From Krasilnikovozyma curviuscula (taxonomy: Eukaryota; Basidiomycota; Tremellomycetes; Cystofilobasidiales; Mrakiaceae), in assembly GCA_014825775.1 (NCBI GenBank), contig MVAQ01000003.1, forward strand, positions 62,001 through 126,000: a stretch of 64,000 bases of DNA, in the 5' to 3' direction. Positions within the stretch are counted from its first letter, which is position 1, and every line of letters starts with the position of its first letter. A model generated the notes under the pieces. It was not told where the DNA came from. It worked only from the letters and a program-made list of their open reading frames with translations, and searched no databases. The translations under genes and the position numbers were made by a program. This document shows positions 9,244-19,540 of the stretch, piece by piece.

Positions 9244-12200
9244 TTATTCGCGCTGGTATCTCGCTAACTTCGCACTCAACGTCCTAACCTGCTCATCCCA
9301 GTGGGTCTCCTCCAAAACTCCAAGTTCCCAGAAACTAGCCGCAAATGGGTTTGAAAGCTGCGGATCGTCCACATCTGGTCGATAGATACCATCTGCGGTA
9401 CGGTCTTCAGTGCTGAGGAGGGACTCCACCTTCGGTTCTCGTACTATCAGGGTTCGAACGAACTCAAGAGCGCTGATGGCTGTCTTTGGTGGAAAGTACA
9501 TGCAAGCCGACACGAGACGTTTCGAGAAGGCGGCAGCTCTCCAAGGTGGCGAGATGGCATGAGAGGCGTAAGGTGAAAAGAACACCAGATGGAGTGCTCG
9601 GAAGAGGAGGTCCGACGAAGGTGAAAGTTGAGACTTCTTATGGAGAACCCTGTTTCCTGGTTTAGCTGGGTCGTAATCTGCCGCAGAGTTGGATGCTGGA
9701 GTGTCGTATGAAGATGGGGGATCTTCGAGGTGGGGATCCATGGCGAGGGAGGGGATGAGGGCGTAAAGGTAGTTGATGAAATCATTGAGATCAATATTAA
9801 GCGCTTCGCCTGATGAGGGTTTACAGTGCAGTCAGTAAACATTATGCGTAATGCATGGACGCGGAAACTCACCTTGTCCAGTCAACAGCTCAAACGCAGT
9901 GACAACACCTAACAGTCTAATTCTAGTTTTCTTTTCGGCCAAAGAATCATCAAGAGTGTCATCTGAAGAGTCGTCTCCAATGATAATACCTCGAAGAACC
10001 TTCAGCAGATCACGGAAAAAGTCGATGTTGACCAAATGGGCGAATCGAGCCAGACCTTCGAGCGCAGAGGGAAGGAGCGGTGATCGCACTGGTGCCTTGA
10101 GGATGGAGAAGTATAGTACGAAGAGATGTTGAAGTGTTTCAGTTTGCTAAAGAAGAGATTCGTGAAAACAATCAGCATCATCTCCAAGTTCAGCTCGAGG
10201 TCAAGTAAACAACGGTCAACTCACATTTCGCGCCGCTTCTTCAAAGTCCACTTCGGCTTCAGCTTCGTCCATATCTCTCTCGATGACTTTTCTGTCACGC
10301 ATATCCTTCCTCATCTTCTTCGTCCTCCACTCCTTCTTCACTGCACTGATCTTTTCTTTTCCCTTCTCAATCCCTTTACCTCTCTCAGCCTTCTTTTTCC
10401 AATCCCTATCCTTGTCCCACTTCCTGGTTTCTTTCTTCGTCTCGCGCTTCTCAATTTTCCCTTTGACCTTTACGTACCAGAACGCAGTCATAATCTTTGG
10501 GTTGACTGCAAACTTCTTCTCCTTGATCATACGAGCAAGTAGCCTGACCAGAGGTAAAGAGTGTTCGGAAGCGATGTCGTTTTGGAAAAGGGAGATTACT
10601 GATTGAAGGCAGGATTCAGATTCTTCACTCCAGCTTTTTCTAGAGAGGCGCCCGACAAGAACAGCCATGATGTTGTCTCTAAAGTTGAAGTGAGGGACGG
10701 TGGAGAGCAGATCACACATGCATTTGACAGCTAGACCTGAGAGTGGGGATTTGACTATGATATAAAGATAATAAATGAGTGACAAAGGAACTACATAGCA
10801 GTCGAAAGCGAGTGACTCACTCTTGATCTCCTTCTCCAGCATCTTCAAGTAAAGTGCGTAACCACGAACAAGACCCTTCTCACCCTCACGTAGCCTCTTC
10901 ACTTCATCTCTAACCTTCTCTTGTTCCTCTGTCTCCGTCAGCTCCCTGATCTTGTAACCAGGGATCAGATCCTTGAAGACCGCAAGCATACTGACGACAC
11001 CCAACGCACGGATCGATGTAGGATTAGGAATCGGTCGTTCTTCTTTTCCTTTTGGGTTTGGAATCGTCGGAAGAGTGAAGGCAAAAAGTCGGTGAATGAG
11101 AGGAAGGTTATCAACCAGTTCACCACCTCCCAAGATTTCAGAGCCAAGAGATGCAATCTGTTCTTTGGCTGCTGCCTTTCGTTCGGCGGGGTTCTTGATG
11201 GTGACCAAGGAAGCTACAGAGAGTCGACCAAATCTTGTTCCTAATCCGGCCCCATCCTCAGGCTCCTCATCTGATGAATCTGAGTCTTCCTCCGCCTGTT
11301 GTTTCGCCAAGAGAGCAGCTGCTTGAGCTTCTGCTCGAGCTACTTTGGGGTCAATAATGGGTTTCAATAAAGTAGTTCCCTCCACCTTTTGAACGACACC
11401 TCCAGGAAGCTTGATAGGTAATCGTCCGACTTTTGTGCCTATTGTTGACTCTTCTTCCTCTTCGATGTTCCATTCGGCTTTCCGAGGTTGAGCTTCGTAC
11501 GCTTCGACTTGATCTTTTTGAGCTTTGCTCTTCTTGGATTTGACTTGATGAGGAAGAGGGATGTCCAGGTCTAGCTCTGCTAGTGAAGATGTGATTGATT
11601 GGTTGTCGTCATCGAAGCCTTCATCGTCTGAGTATGATTCCAGAGCACTGTCTTCCATTTCCTCATCAGCGCTGGCATCTTCGTCTGAGGTATGCTGCAG
11701 GTCACTATCCTCATCTCCCTCATCCAGGTCTTCAAGTTCCGCTTCGGAGTCAATTGTGCTCTCGGTATCGGCGATGGATGGTGCTTTGTTGCCTTTGCGA
11801 CCTATCATGTTTGGGTTAAATTTGGCAGATGGAGCTGGATTTTGACGACGATCTAATTCTTTCAGACGAAGAGTTTCCTTCTTGGACCTGAACGAAAGAC
11901 AGGGCATTACCAGCCTGTTAGTATGAAAATTTGTGGGAAACACAGATCGCCACGCTCACCTGCTAATACCATTCTTGTCCAAATTCTCCAGGAACTCCAA
12001 ATCATCTAGCCCAACGTTATTCTCTTCGAAGAATTCCATATCCTCGTCATCCAGCTCATCTTCCGAACCTTCCGAGTCTGAGTTTCGCTGGGAAGGAATA
12101 TCAATCGTCGCTCGTTGAGAAGTTTTGATCTTTTTGGGTGGCTTGGCAGCTGCTTTGGCTACTGCCTTAGACGAGGACGGATCTGAGATACTAGGAGCAG

Positions 12201-12366
12201 TTTTCCTTTTCTTGGAAGGTGCAGTAGAACCCTAATCGAGTAGAACTTGTGTTTAGCAACTTAAAACTGGAATAATTTGAGCTTTAGACGGGGACTGTAC
12301 TTGATTCACCGGCTTCCTCTTCCCATTCTTATCCTTGTTCTTCACTACAATCTTGCCCTTTCCCAT
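9244..12366 (-). CDS. NOC3: Nucleolar complex protein 3
   Basis: Six exons: 12366-12301, 12231-11960, 11887-10821, 10754-10225, 10146-9873, 9809-9244; about 924 residues. Noc3 acts with Noc1/Noc2 in maturation and export of pre-60S ribosomes and, in yeast, in replication licensing. Seen in order: a Lys-rich N-terminus (MGKGKIVVKNKDKNGKRK), acidic Ser/Asp/Glu tracts around residues 70-200, the family core with SLVTIKNPAERKAAAKEQIA and FKDLIPGYKIRELTETE, then CDLLSTVPHFNFRDNIM, a Lys/Arg-rich helix and the CBF/Mak21-like C-terminal half (FFRDLLKVLRGII, FSPYASHAISPPWRAAAF). Length and order fit the family. All introns use GT-AG. Confidence 0.9.
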
Positions 12367-12666
12367 TCTGAGCTTGTCCTAGTGCTGTAGAGAGGTGAGG
12401 GTTTGGTGTCTGGATTTCAGTCGCAACAAATTTATGTCGCACGCACAGAGATTTTTGTTGCGCAGATTTTTGTAACCAGCTGGGTTTGAAGCAGTGTCAT
12501 CGGTAGGGAAGGCTGCGCCGGTTTCAGTGAATCTGCCCTCAACAAGCACTTAAGCACAAGACTGTTCTCTATCGGCAGATATCTAACACTCTAGCTACTA
12601 GAACGAAGAGCAAGGACATCGACCACTAGAAGAAGTCAACAACTGTTAGGGAATCATCAGTAGATT
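12367..12666. promoter_or_regulatory. Divergent promoter region, NOC3 / nuclear RS-type gene
   Basis: 300 nt between start codons at 12366 (minus) and 12667 (plus). Both neighbours look constitutive; no TATA box seen. Confidence 0.35.
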
Positions 12667-13905
12667 ATGCCGTCCGACCGTCGTCGCAGCAGATCGCCAG
12701 ACGACAAAGACTCCAGGAGATCAAAGTCGAAGAGAGACTACAAAGACGTTGAATATGACGATAGAGATGAAGAAAGGGTTGATTTGGAGAGGGAAGGAAT
12801 TGACAAAATCGCGGAGGACGACTATTTCCTGGTAAGATCGACCAATTTGCCTTGATTTCACTGGAATTGATTCTGATAAACCCACCTTCGAAACGATGCT
12901 GAATGCCCAGAAATCTGCCGAGTTCAGACGCTGGTTGAGAGAGGAGAAACGAAAATACCTCGACGAGTGAGCACCTTTTTTACTTTACTCTCCAAATCGC
13001 TCTGCATTCTGATGTCTTAAATATCTTCCACTTCACTGCCGTTTAGGATGCCAAGCGAAGATGCTCATCGATACTTCGGAAAGTTCGTCAAGGCTTGGAA
13101 CAAGGGCAAGCTGGACCTGAAATTCTACGAAACGCCAAGTTCGGTCCCTGCTTCTGCTCAGACTTCTTACAAATGTCGGTTCAACTCACACATTTTATCT
13201 TTACTGCTTACTAAATCTAATTCTTTTTGTTGATGTGTAGGGTCCTTTGCCAGCAAAAGTGACAGATCTCTTTCCGAAGCCAGGAAAATGGTGGAAGCAG
13301 CAACGAACCTCGACAAAGCTTCACCATCCACTACGCCCGGTCGACTGCTAGGTCCTTCAATAGGTCCTTCAATAGGTCCTTCACTTACACCTTCAACTTC
13401 CAGAGGAGGTTCGTCCTCGCATGACCGCCAGTACGAGCGTGAAATGGAGAGGGAGGCTTACAAGTCTCAAGCGAAAGCTGTAAGGAGGGAAGCCAAGGAA
13501 CTCGCTGACCCAAAAGAAATGGGAAGAGCTGGACAGATTGAAAAAAGACGGGAAACTAATGCCGAGAATAAGAAGTGGAGAGAGAAGGATATGGACGCTG
13601 GGATGGAGTTGGATGAGAGCACGCTGATGGGAAGCAAAGGCAGAGACGACTTTAAAGCTCAGTGAGTGCAACAACTCATTCTAACTTTTAGTCATCAATG
13701 CCATAGAATTCTAATGTTTTATTGACTCTACTTGAATAGAGTCGAAGCTCGCGATCGGCGTATCGCACAACAAGCAGAGAGGAAAGAGGAGCAGAGACGG
13801 TCGGCGCTGGGAGCTGGGGCTGGCCACATGGCGGCTAAGAATCAGGCGACGATGGACATGTTCAAAGCTATGGCAGCGCGTAATTTTGGAGCAGGAGGAG
13901 CGTGA
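12667..13905 (+). CDS. Nuclear protein with RS-rich N-terminus and conserved EEK-KY / FVKAWN module
   Basis: Five exons: 12667-12831, 12911-12966, 13047-13174, 13241-13661, 13740-13905; about 311 residues. It begins MPSDRRRSRSPDDKDSRRSK, an RS-type stretch typical of splicing-associated proteins, then acidic DVEYDDRDEERV. The exons 2-3 junction encodes EFRRWLREEKRKYLDE and RYFGKFVKAWNKGKLDLKFY, followed by TSYKWSFA across the next junction; I recognise this as a conserved eukaryotic nuclear-protein pattern but cannot name the family with confidence. The rest is charged and probably coiled-coil, with a small GPSIGPSIGPSLTPS repeat (about 13350-13395). A role in RNA processing is inference. Confidence 0.65.
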
Positions 13906-14903
13906 GAAATGGCAACGATCGACTTGGAAATGGTTTGGATGCTCACCACTGCGCGGTGTGTCTATTGTATCAGGTACAATCTATATCTCTCTGAGTATGC
14001 AAGGTTGTATACCAACCCTTCATCGGTCCCTTGATCACGATTTGAAGTCCTTCCAAAGTGTATGGCCTGGCAGCAACGGAAGCAGCAGTGGCCCGAAGCA
14101 TCACCCGCTCTAGCCTGCAGTGTAGCCTGTCCAAGTATCCTTCCAGAAATAAGAATACGATAGAGGATATCATATAAGACTTTACCTTACCCCTTTGGTC
14201 CATCTGCAGAGAGAACGCCAGTCAGCGTGCGAAGCACCACAGAGCCAGATGCGCCATAGAGCCTAAAAGCAACAGGAGTTACGTCGGCAGCCGAAAGACC
14301 CAAATGACGAGTACTCACCCGACGTAGAAACATCGCCAAAATATTTTCACAGAAGAATGAGCGGAAATAGTAAAATAGAGCTCAAGCAGGGCATGCAGAG
14401 AAAGGGTGCCACGCCCACACGCGTGCACTGGTCTTTCGTCGAGTGTTGCCCACATAAACAGATGAGAGTATGAGGTTCCCTCAGAATCAAGGAAAGCTGG
14501 AAATACGGGAGAAGTATTGTCGGAGTGAGATCTCTGGTTCATCGACATTCCTCAGCTCAGCAGTCGTCGCTGCGATATGGGAACGCGGAACATTTTACAT
14601 AGATCACCATGGATAATCTTGAACGATTTCGTTGCTGCACTTTGCACTGTATCTGAATCAAACACTGGTCGAGTGCATACTTCATTAATATCCGAGATCG
14701 TGGCGTCTTGCGTCGTTTCAGAACGTCCCCAGTCTCTTCTACTTCCAACTTGAACTCCAGAATTATTACAGAAATCCTTTGTCTTTGACGTGCTCCGTCA
14801 GTCTAACTTGAAGAACGCAGCTGCTATTTACAGCCTGTCTCTGGACGAAACCAGCAGTATAGGTCAACGTCCCACATCCTCGCTAGGCAGAATAGGTAGC
14901 TGA
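13906..14903 (-). other. Possible small spliced gene on the minus strand, uncertain
   Basis: Between two plus-strand genes. Three minus-strand pieces join in frame: a frame ending WRCFYVG (donor near 14317), an exon with GSVVLRTLTGVLSADGPKG (about 14263-14201), and one with RLERVMLRATAASVAARPY and LQIVIKGPMKG ending at TGA 13971-13973. Donor and acceptor sites are plausible (GGTGAGT...TTTTAG; GGGTAAGG...GGACAG). A frame starting MEVEETGDVLKRRK at 14748 could be its first exon, lying 155 nt from the divergent beclin start, but I could not connect it. No family recognised. Confidence 0.3.
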
Positions 14904-16649
14904 ATGGAGGACTCTACCTGCCAGACATGTCTTCAGGTGAGTTTTTCTTTGGTATCGATTACCTTTCGTGCTGGTGTGTGTTAGCTCACCTGGTATATCG
15001 TCTCTTCATCAGCCGCTGAGGATTGACCCTCAGGTCCTCTCCATGGATCAGAGCACTTTCCAGGTTATTACAGGTACGAGATTCGGCTATATATGAACAC
15101 AGTCCCCATTGAAATTTTGACCTTCGTTTGTTAGCTAATCTCCCACCAATATCGTCCCCCAATCACATCCCAAAGACTTTCGACCAACGAGTCTCCCAAA
15201 TTCCAACATCTCTAGCCTCCAAGAACGCCTACCTGTCTACGCTAGCTACAGTTTCACCATCCAAATATGTAGCTCCAAGCAGTCCCGTGACACCTACAGT
15301 ACCCGCTTCTCGTCTCGACTTGGCCGCCAACTTGCTAACGCTCCTCTCTTCTCAAACGAACACCGACCATCCGCTGTGTAAAGACTGTTTCTCAATCCTG
15401 TCTGTCTCAATGTCAAAAGAAATAGAAGATCTCAGATTTGAGAAGGAAGGATATGTCTTGTTTGGGGAAGAGGTCAAGAAGAAGGCTGCTAGTAGCGGAA
15501 ATGGCGGCAGGAAGACTGAGGACGAAGTCGCTTGGTTGATAGGACAGATCAACGAGTCCAAAGTAATCGAAGAAGAAAAGGAAAATGAACTTATCAAGTT
15601 GGAAGAAGAAGAAGATGCGTTGAAGGCGGAACTCGAGGCACTCGAAGCTGAGGAGAAGGAGCTCGAAGCGCAAGAGATCGAGTGAGTCTATGAGTCGTGG
15701 GCAATTTCCTAAAGCTAGCCCCAGTTTTGACCAAGAGATTTTATTTAGATTCTTACAAACCTACAACCGAAATCTAGTAGAAGCCTCACGCCTATCGTCA
15801 CTCTCAACCTCCTTGCAAACGACCCACGCCCTCAATCTCCAAACGCTGAAACATTTAAACAGCATCAACGTTCTCCACAGTGCGTTCACAATTCGACTAT
15901 CATCATCATCTGCAGGAGGTGTTGGCACGATAAACAGCTTGCGTCTGGCGAGGATCATACCGCCTATTGGATTGGCGAACAGCGCGTCTGGCGGCCCTGG
16001 CGTTCTAGGAAGTATCATCGGAGGTGTGACGCTTCAGGATCAAGGAGAGACGGTCAGTTGGGATGAGATAAATGCTGCGTTAGGTCTTTGTGTGTTTTTG
16101 GTTGATGCACTGAGTCGGAAGATTGGCTATACGTTTGAGAGGTAAGCCGCCTGCATCTGGGTCTGTTTATCCTGCCTTCAAAAGCTGACGTTTTTCTTGC
16201 AGATATCACCCAATTCCACACGCATCCCATTCAAGAATTGAAGACCTTCCTCCAGGTAAGGGATCATTTGAGCTCTACAGCTCCGGCGACAACCTTTCGC
16301 GTCTATTCCAAACCAACAGGAGGTTCGATCAGGGCTGTGTTGCGCTGCTGGAGCTCGTCCGACAACTCATCGCGTTCTGTATTGACAACTTCCCAGACCG
16401 GAAGGGAGTTGACGATCTTCGTAAAGTTGTGTAGGTTTCGTTCAGTTTGACTGTGCTTTCAAGGTCTTTACTGAACACGAGGTTACCATCTGCTACAGGA
16501 TCACCAAAGACAAGATTCAGACTTCCTCTACACCAGGCTCGAGTGTAAAGTTATCGTTTGGAAACGAGATTGAGTGGGGAAGGGGTATGAAGAGCATGTT
16601 GAGTTGCCTGCGGATTCTATTGGGTATTGCAAGCGGCGGAGGAGCTTAG
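14904..16649 (+). CDS. ATG6: Beclin 1 / Atg6, autophagy and vacuolar sorting
   Basis: Six exons: 14904-14936, 15013-15073, 15135-15681, 15749-16141, 16203-16430, 16499-16649; about 470 residues. Atg6/Vps30 is a subunit of the class III PI3-kinase (Vps34) complexes for autophagy and endosomal sorting. Seen: the N-terminal CxxC pair (CQTCLQPLRID, Cys6/Cys9), a Ser/Pro-rich linker, an acidic coiled coil (residues roughly 150-215, rich in Glu/Lys), and the C-terminal evolutionarily conserved domain with TINSLRLARIIPP, VSWDEINAALG, LSRKIGYTFERYHPIPHASH and an FELYSSG strand. Exon 5 contains an in-frame GTAAGG (about 16256) that could tempt gene finders to call an extra intron. 11-codon first exon. 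Confidence 0.9.
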
Positions 16650-16758
16650 AGCTGACGATGATTACGAACTTGACAATGGATTGTATAACAAGAATTAGGT
16701 GTTGTGTCTCTAGATTTTGGTGGTAAATAAGTACTATGCTACAATGTTTTTTAACCAG

Positions 16759-18731
16759 CTACACTTTGTGTTCGACTTTAGCAACGATGGTGACCGGCCC
16801 AGGAGCCGCGACTGATGTGGAGAGAATCAAGTCAGCTCAGTATCATAATATCTGGTCTAGAGACGGAGCTACTTACAACTTTTAGACTTGGCCCTGATCT
16901 TAGGTCCGTACACGAAGAACAGAAACGGTGCCGGGAGGAAGACGATGAGCAAGAATCCTAGCAAGGAACAAGCCCACCCAGTTCCCAGATTGTTGTACAC
17001 TTATACAGAAGAAAAATAAGGAAGATACGTTAGTATCTGAATTGGTGAACAGCAGCCGAGAAACGGCACGTACTTTGGGTACTGAATAGTGGGAAAATAC
17101 CACCGACAGCAAATCGCAGGAAGTTGAGCCCTGCGAAGACGGCCCCGACGTTGATGGTATACAGGTCGGCAAAATATGTGAACACTCCCATGGTGATGCC
17201 GACTTGAGCACAACCGAAGACACTACCAGCGATTATCGGGCTAATCCAATGCACCGAAGGAGTCGCAGTCCAACCCATCCAAAACAAGCTGATTGGAAGA
17301 GAGACGGCGGCGGGCATGGCGAAGATGAGCCTCCATTCGGGATCTGCTTTTCCGTCCCGCATGACACGTTTTATGTAAGGTTGAGCGGTGATGAGAGTGA
17401 TGGGAATGGAGAAGAAGAGGCCAATAATGATTCCGATGAATGGCAGCCCTGAGCTAGCGAGACTCCAGTGTCGCTCAGTTCGATAGATATGTGGATAAGC
17501 CGAGAAAAACAAGTTCAGGATTCCGTAAAGGAAGGCGACGTATGATGAGAACAATAAGACAATTGGACTAGAACGGAGGGAGAAAATGTCAGCTTGGTCG
17601 TTATTGCTGCACTCCAAAAGACATCAACAACTTACTCTTTGAACAAGAATGTGAACGGTTTGAGAACGAATACTTGCATCTCGGCGACAAATCCCTTCTT
17701 CGCACCCAGCTTGTCATGCATACTGATGTAGTGTTCTCCGGTCTCGGATGACTTCGTGAGACGGCGAGCTTTCTCTCTGAGAATGTAAGGTACCATGGTT
17801 TCCGGAGCAATGGCAATGAGTATGGTTGAAAGGCCGGCCAACCCTGCGCTGAGCCACTCGATGTTTCTCCAAGAGCCAGAATATTGAACGACGTAGCCAC
17901 CAAGCAGCGGTCCGAGTGAGGGCCCTATTAGAGAAGGTATAGGTTCAGAGCTTTGCTGGGAATAGTGGCAGCAGCGCTTGTCGGATGGGACTCACCTAGA
18001 AATGGGGCAGTAGCACCAATCGTGAATGGAATTGCAAGTTCTCTTGGAATCCACAAGGACTGAACCGAGGCAGGACCAAGTGCCTGGATTGCAGAAGAGA
18101 ACAATCCAGCGAAGAAACGACAGATGATGACAGTTTCGATGTTTTTGGCGACGGCGATGGCTATCGAGAAGAGGAAGAACAAAAACAACAACGACGATAT
18201 CGTTTTGCGCCTTCCAAATCTATCGGCAAATGCTGGAAAGATAAGACTACCAAAAGCCAAGCCAAGCAGGAACGTGGTCTATCAATGGAAATGGAGAGCA
18301 TCAGCGACAATTCGGAGCGAGGGAACTGCAAAGAATCACAAACATACTTGGCCAACAGCCAGAACTTCCTGGCTCACTCCGAACTCTTCTGCCATACCCT
18401 GGAAGCCAGTGGTGTATGCTGAGACGGCGAATGTACCACTCATCATTCCAAAAGAGACCTACAGAACAGCGTATCTTTTGTCAATTAGGACTTCAAGAGC
18501 ACAATAGGAATACTACGTAATCTAAAAAGTAGCTTTGATACTCACACTCATGAGGGAGGCCCATTTCTTCGAAGACAACCAGTTGTGAGGGTTCAGACTA
18601 TCGTTTGGTTCGAACTCCACTATGTAGGGGTCTTCAACTGTACCAGACCCTTTCCTCTTGATAGGCTCAACAGATACAGGTGAGTTGGTGACCATTGTTG
18701 GGGCAAGCGAGGGCGCAGGTGAAGATGACAT
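16759..18731 (-). CDS. MFS drug/polyamine-type transporter (DHA1 family)
   Basis: Seven exons: 18731-18546, 18458-18348, 18278-17996, 17924-17636, 17567-17074, 16999-16877, 16811-16759; about 512 residues, 12 predicted membrane helices. Family hallmarks: NPHNW before helix 1, the loop signature FADRFGRRKT between helices 2 and 3, ALGPASVQSLW in helix 4, and LGPSLGPLLGGYV in helix 5 (the motif C of drug antiporters, G-P-x-L-G-P-x-x-G-G). These match fungal proton-coupled exporters such as Flr1/Tpo-type proteins; substrate unknown. I preferred a seventh exon (acceptor CATCAG at 16812) over reading through, because the donor GTAAGT at 16876 is perfect; without it the protein ends a few residues after 16877. 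A TATA-like element lies about 125 nt upstream. Confidence 0.85.
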
Positions 18732-19540
18732 TCAGGTGGGCCTTTGTTTACTGCAGAGAGGTGGCGCACCGAAAGGAGACAGTGGGTGGTGTGAGCTTAA
18801 ACGAAGATTGAACAGATGAGACGAGGAAGAGACATGCCTCAAAATACATCCCAGTTTATATATTCCTGTGAGAGACCGGTCACCGATAGATCCGTCGCAA
18901 CGCAGCAGCGAGTCTTTGTCAGTCCAGCACCGAATGCACCGAAGTCGATGCTCGGAATTATGTAATGTCGTCACATTGGGGTAACAAACTGCTCGTGACT
19001 CGTCCTGTTTCACCTAAATGCGTACGGCGAGAGGTATTATCTCCACTGCATGGTCTGGCGATGTTCGGAACGCAGGCTAAACAGCAGTAGAGATTTCAGG
19101 CAGGCTGGGGGCGTTGCAACATACGAAAATAAAACAACATGAATACCTTCACTCCAACCAACGCTCTCAACCGGTTCTCAGCCCTTCGGAGTGCGATGCA
19201 ACTAGATTGCTCGTACTGAGATGACGAGCTTTTAAGGCTATTGTTGGTTGAATCGAGTTGGGAGCTTAATAATGTGCGCAGGTACAGTGAAGCATGCAGG
19301 CAGAAGTCTTTCAGATGCGCAAGCAGACTAAAATTTATTGAGAAAAATCCATTCTTAAAAGTTAACCTTAAACTACAGTACAGTGTGCATAGAGCAAAGC
19401 CATCCCCCTATTGTTTGTTCAATCGATCGCCACAAGTTTACACAGAAGCTGGATTAGGGAGAGCCTTGAATTCAGAACTGCAAGATGACAAAAAGTCTGA
19501 TGAGAACTCTCTCTTTTCTTCTGAAAGAGAAGCGGTGGAC
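18732..19540. promoter_or_regulatory. 809-nt intergenic region upstream of the DHA1 transporter
   Basis: Holds the promoter of the DHA1 transporter and the 3' end of the next minus-strand gene. A TATATAAA element reads on the minus strand at 18862-18855. Nothing else recognisable. Confidence 0.4.
18855..18862 (-). promoter_or_regulatory. TATA-like element upstream of the DHA1 transporter
   Basis: TATATAAA on the minus strand, 124 nt upstream of the start codon at 18731. Matches the TATA consensus; use is not shown. Confidence 0.4.

Noticed and set aside
10283..10606. Plus-strand hydrophobic frame rich in Phe, Leu and Ser
   Set aside because: It is the antisense shadow of the Lys/Glu-rich part of NOC3; such regions give false membrane-like frames.
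16247..16262. Internal GTAAGG as an intron donor in beclin exon 5
   Set aside because: Read-through keeps the conserved FELYSSGDNLSRLF sequence in frame and no matching acceptor preserves it.
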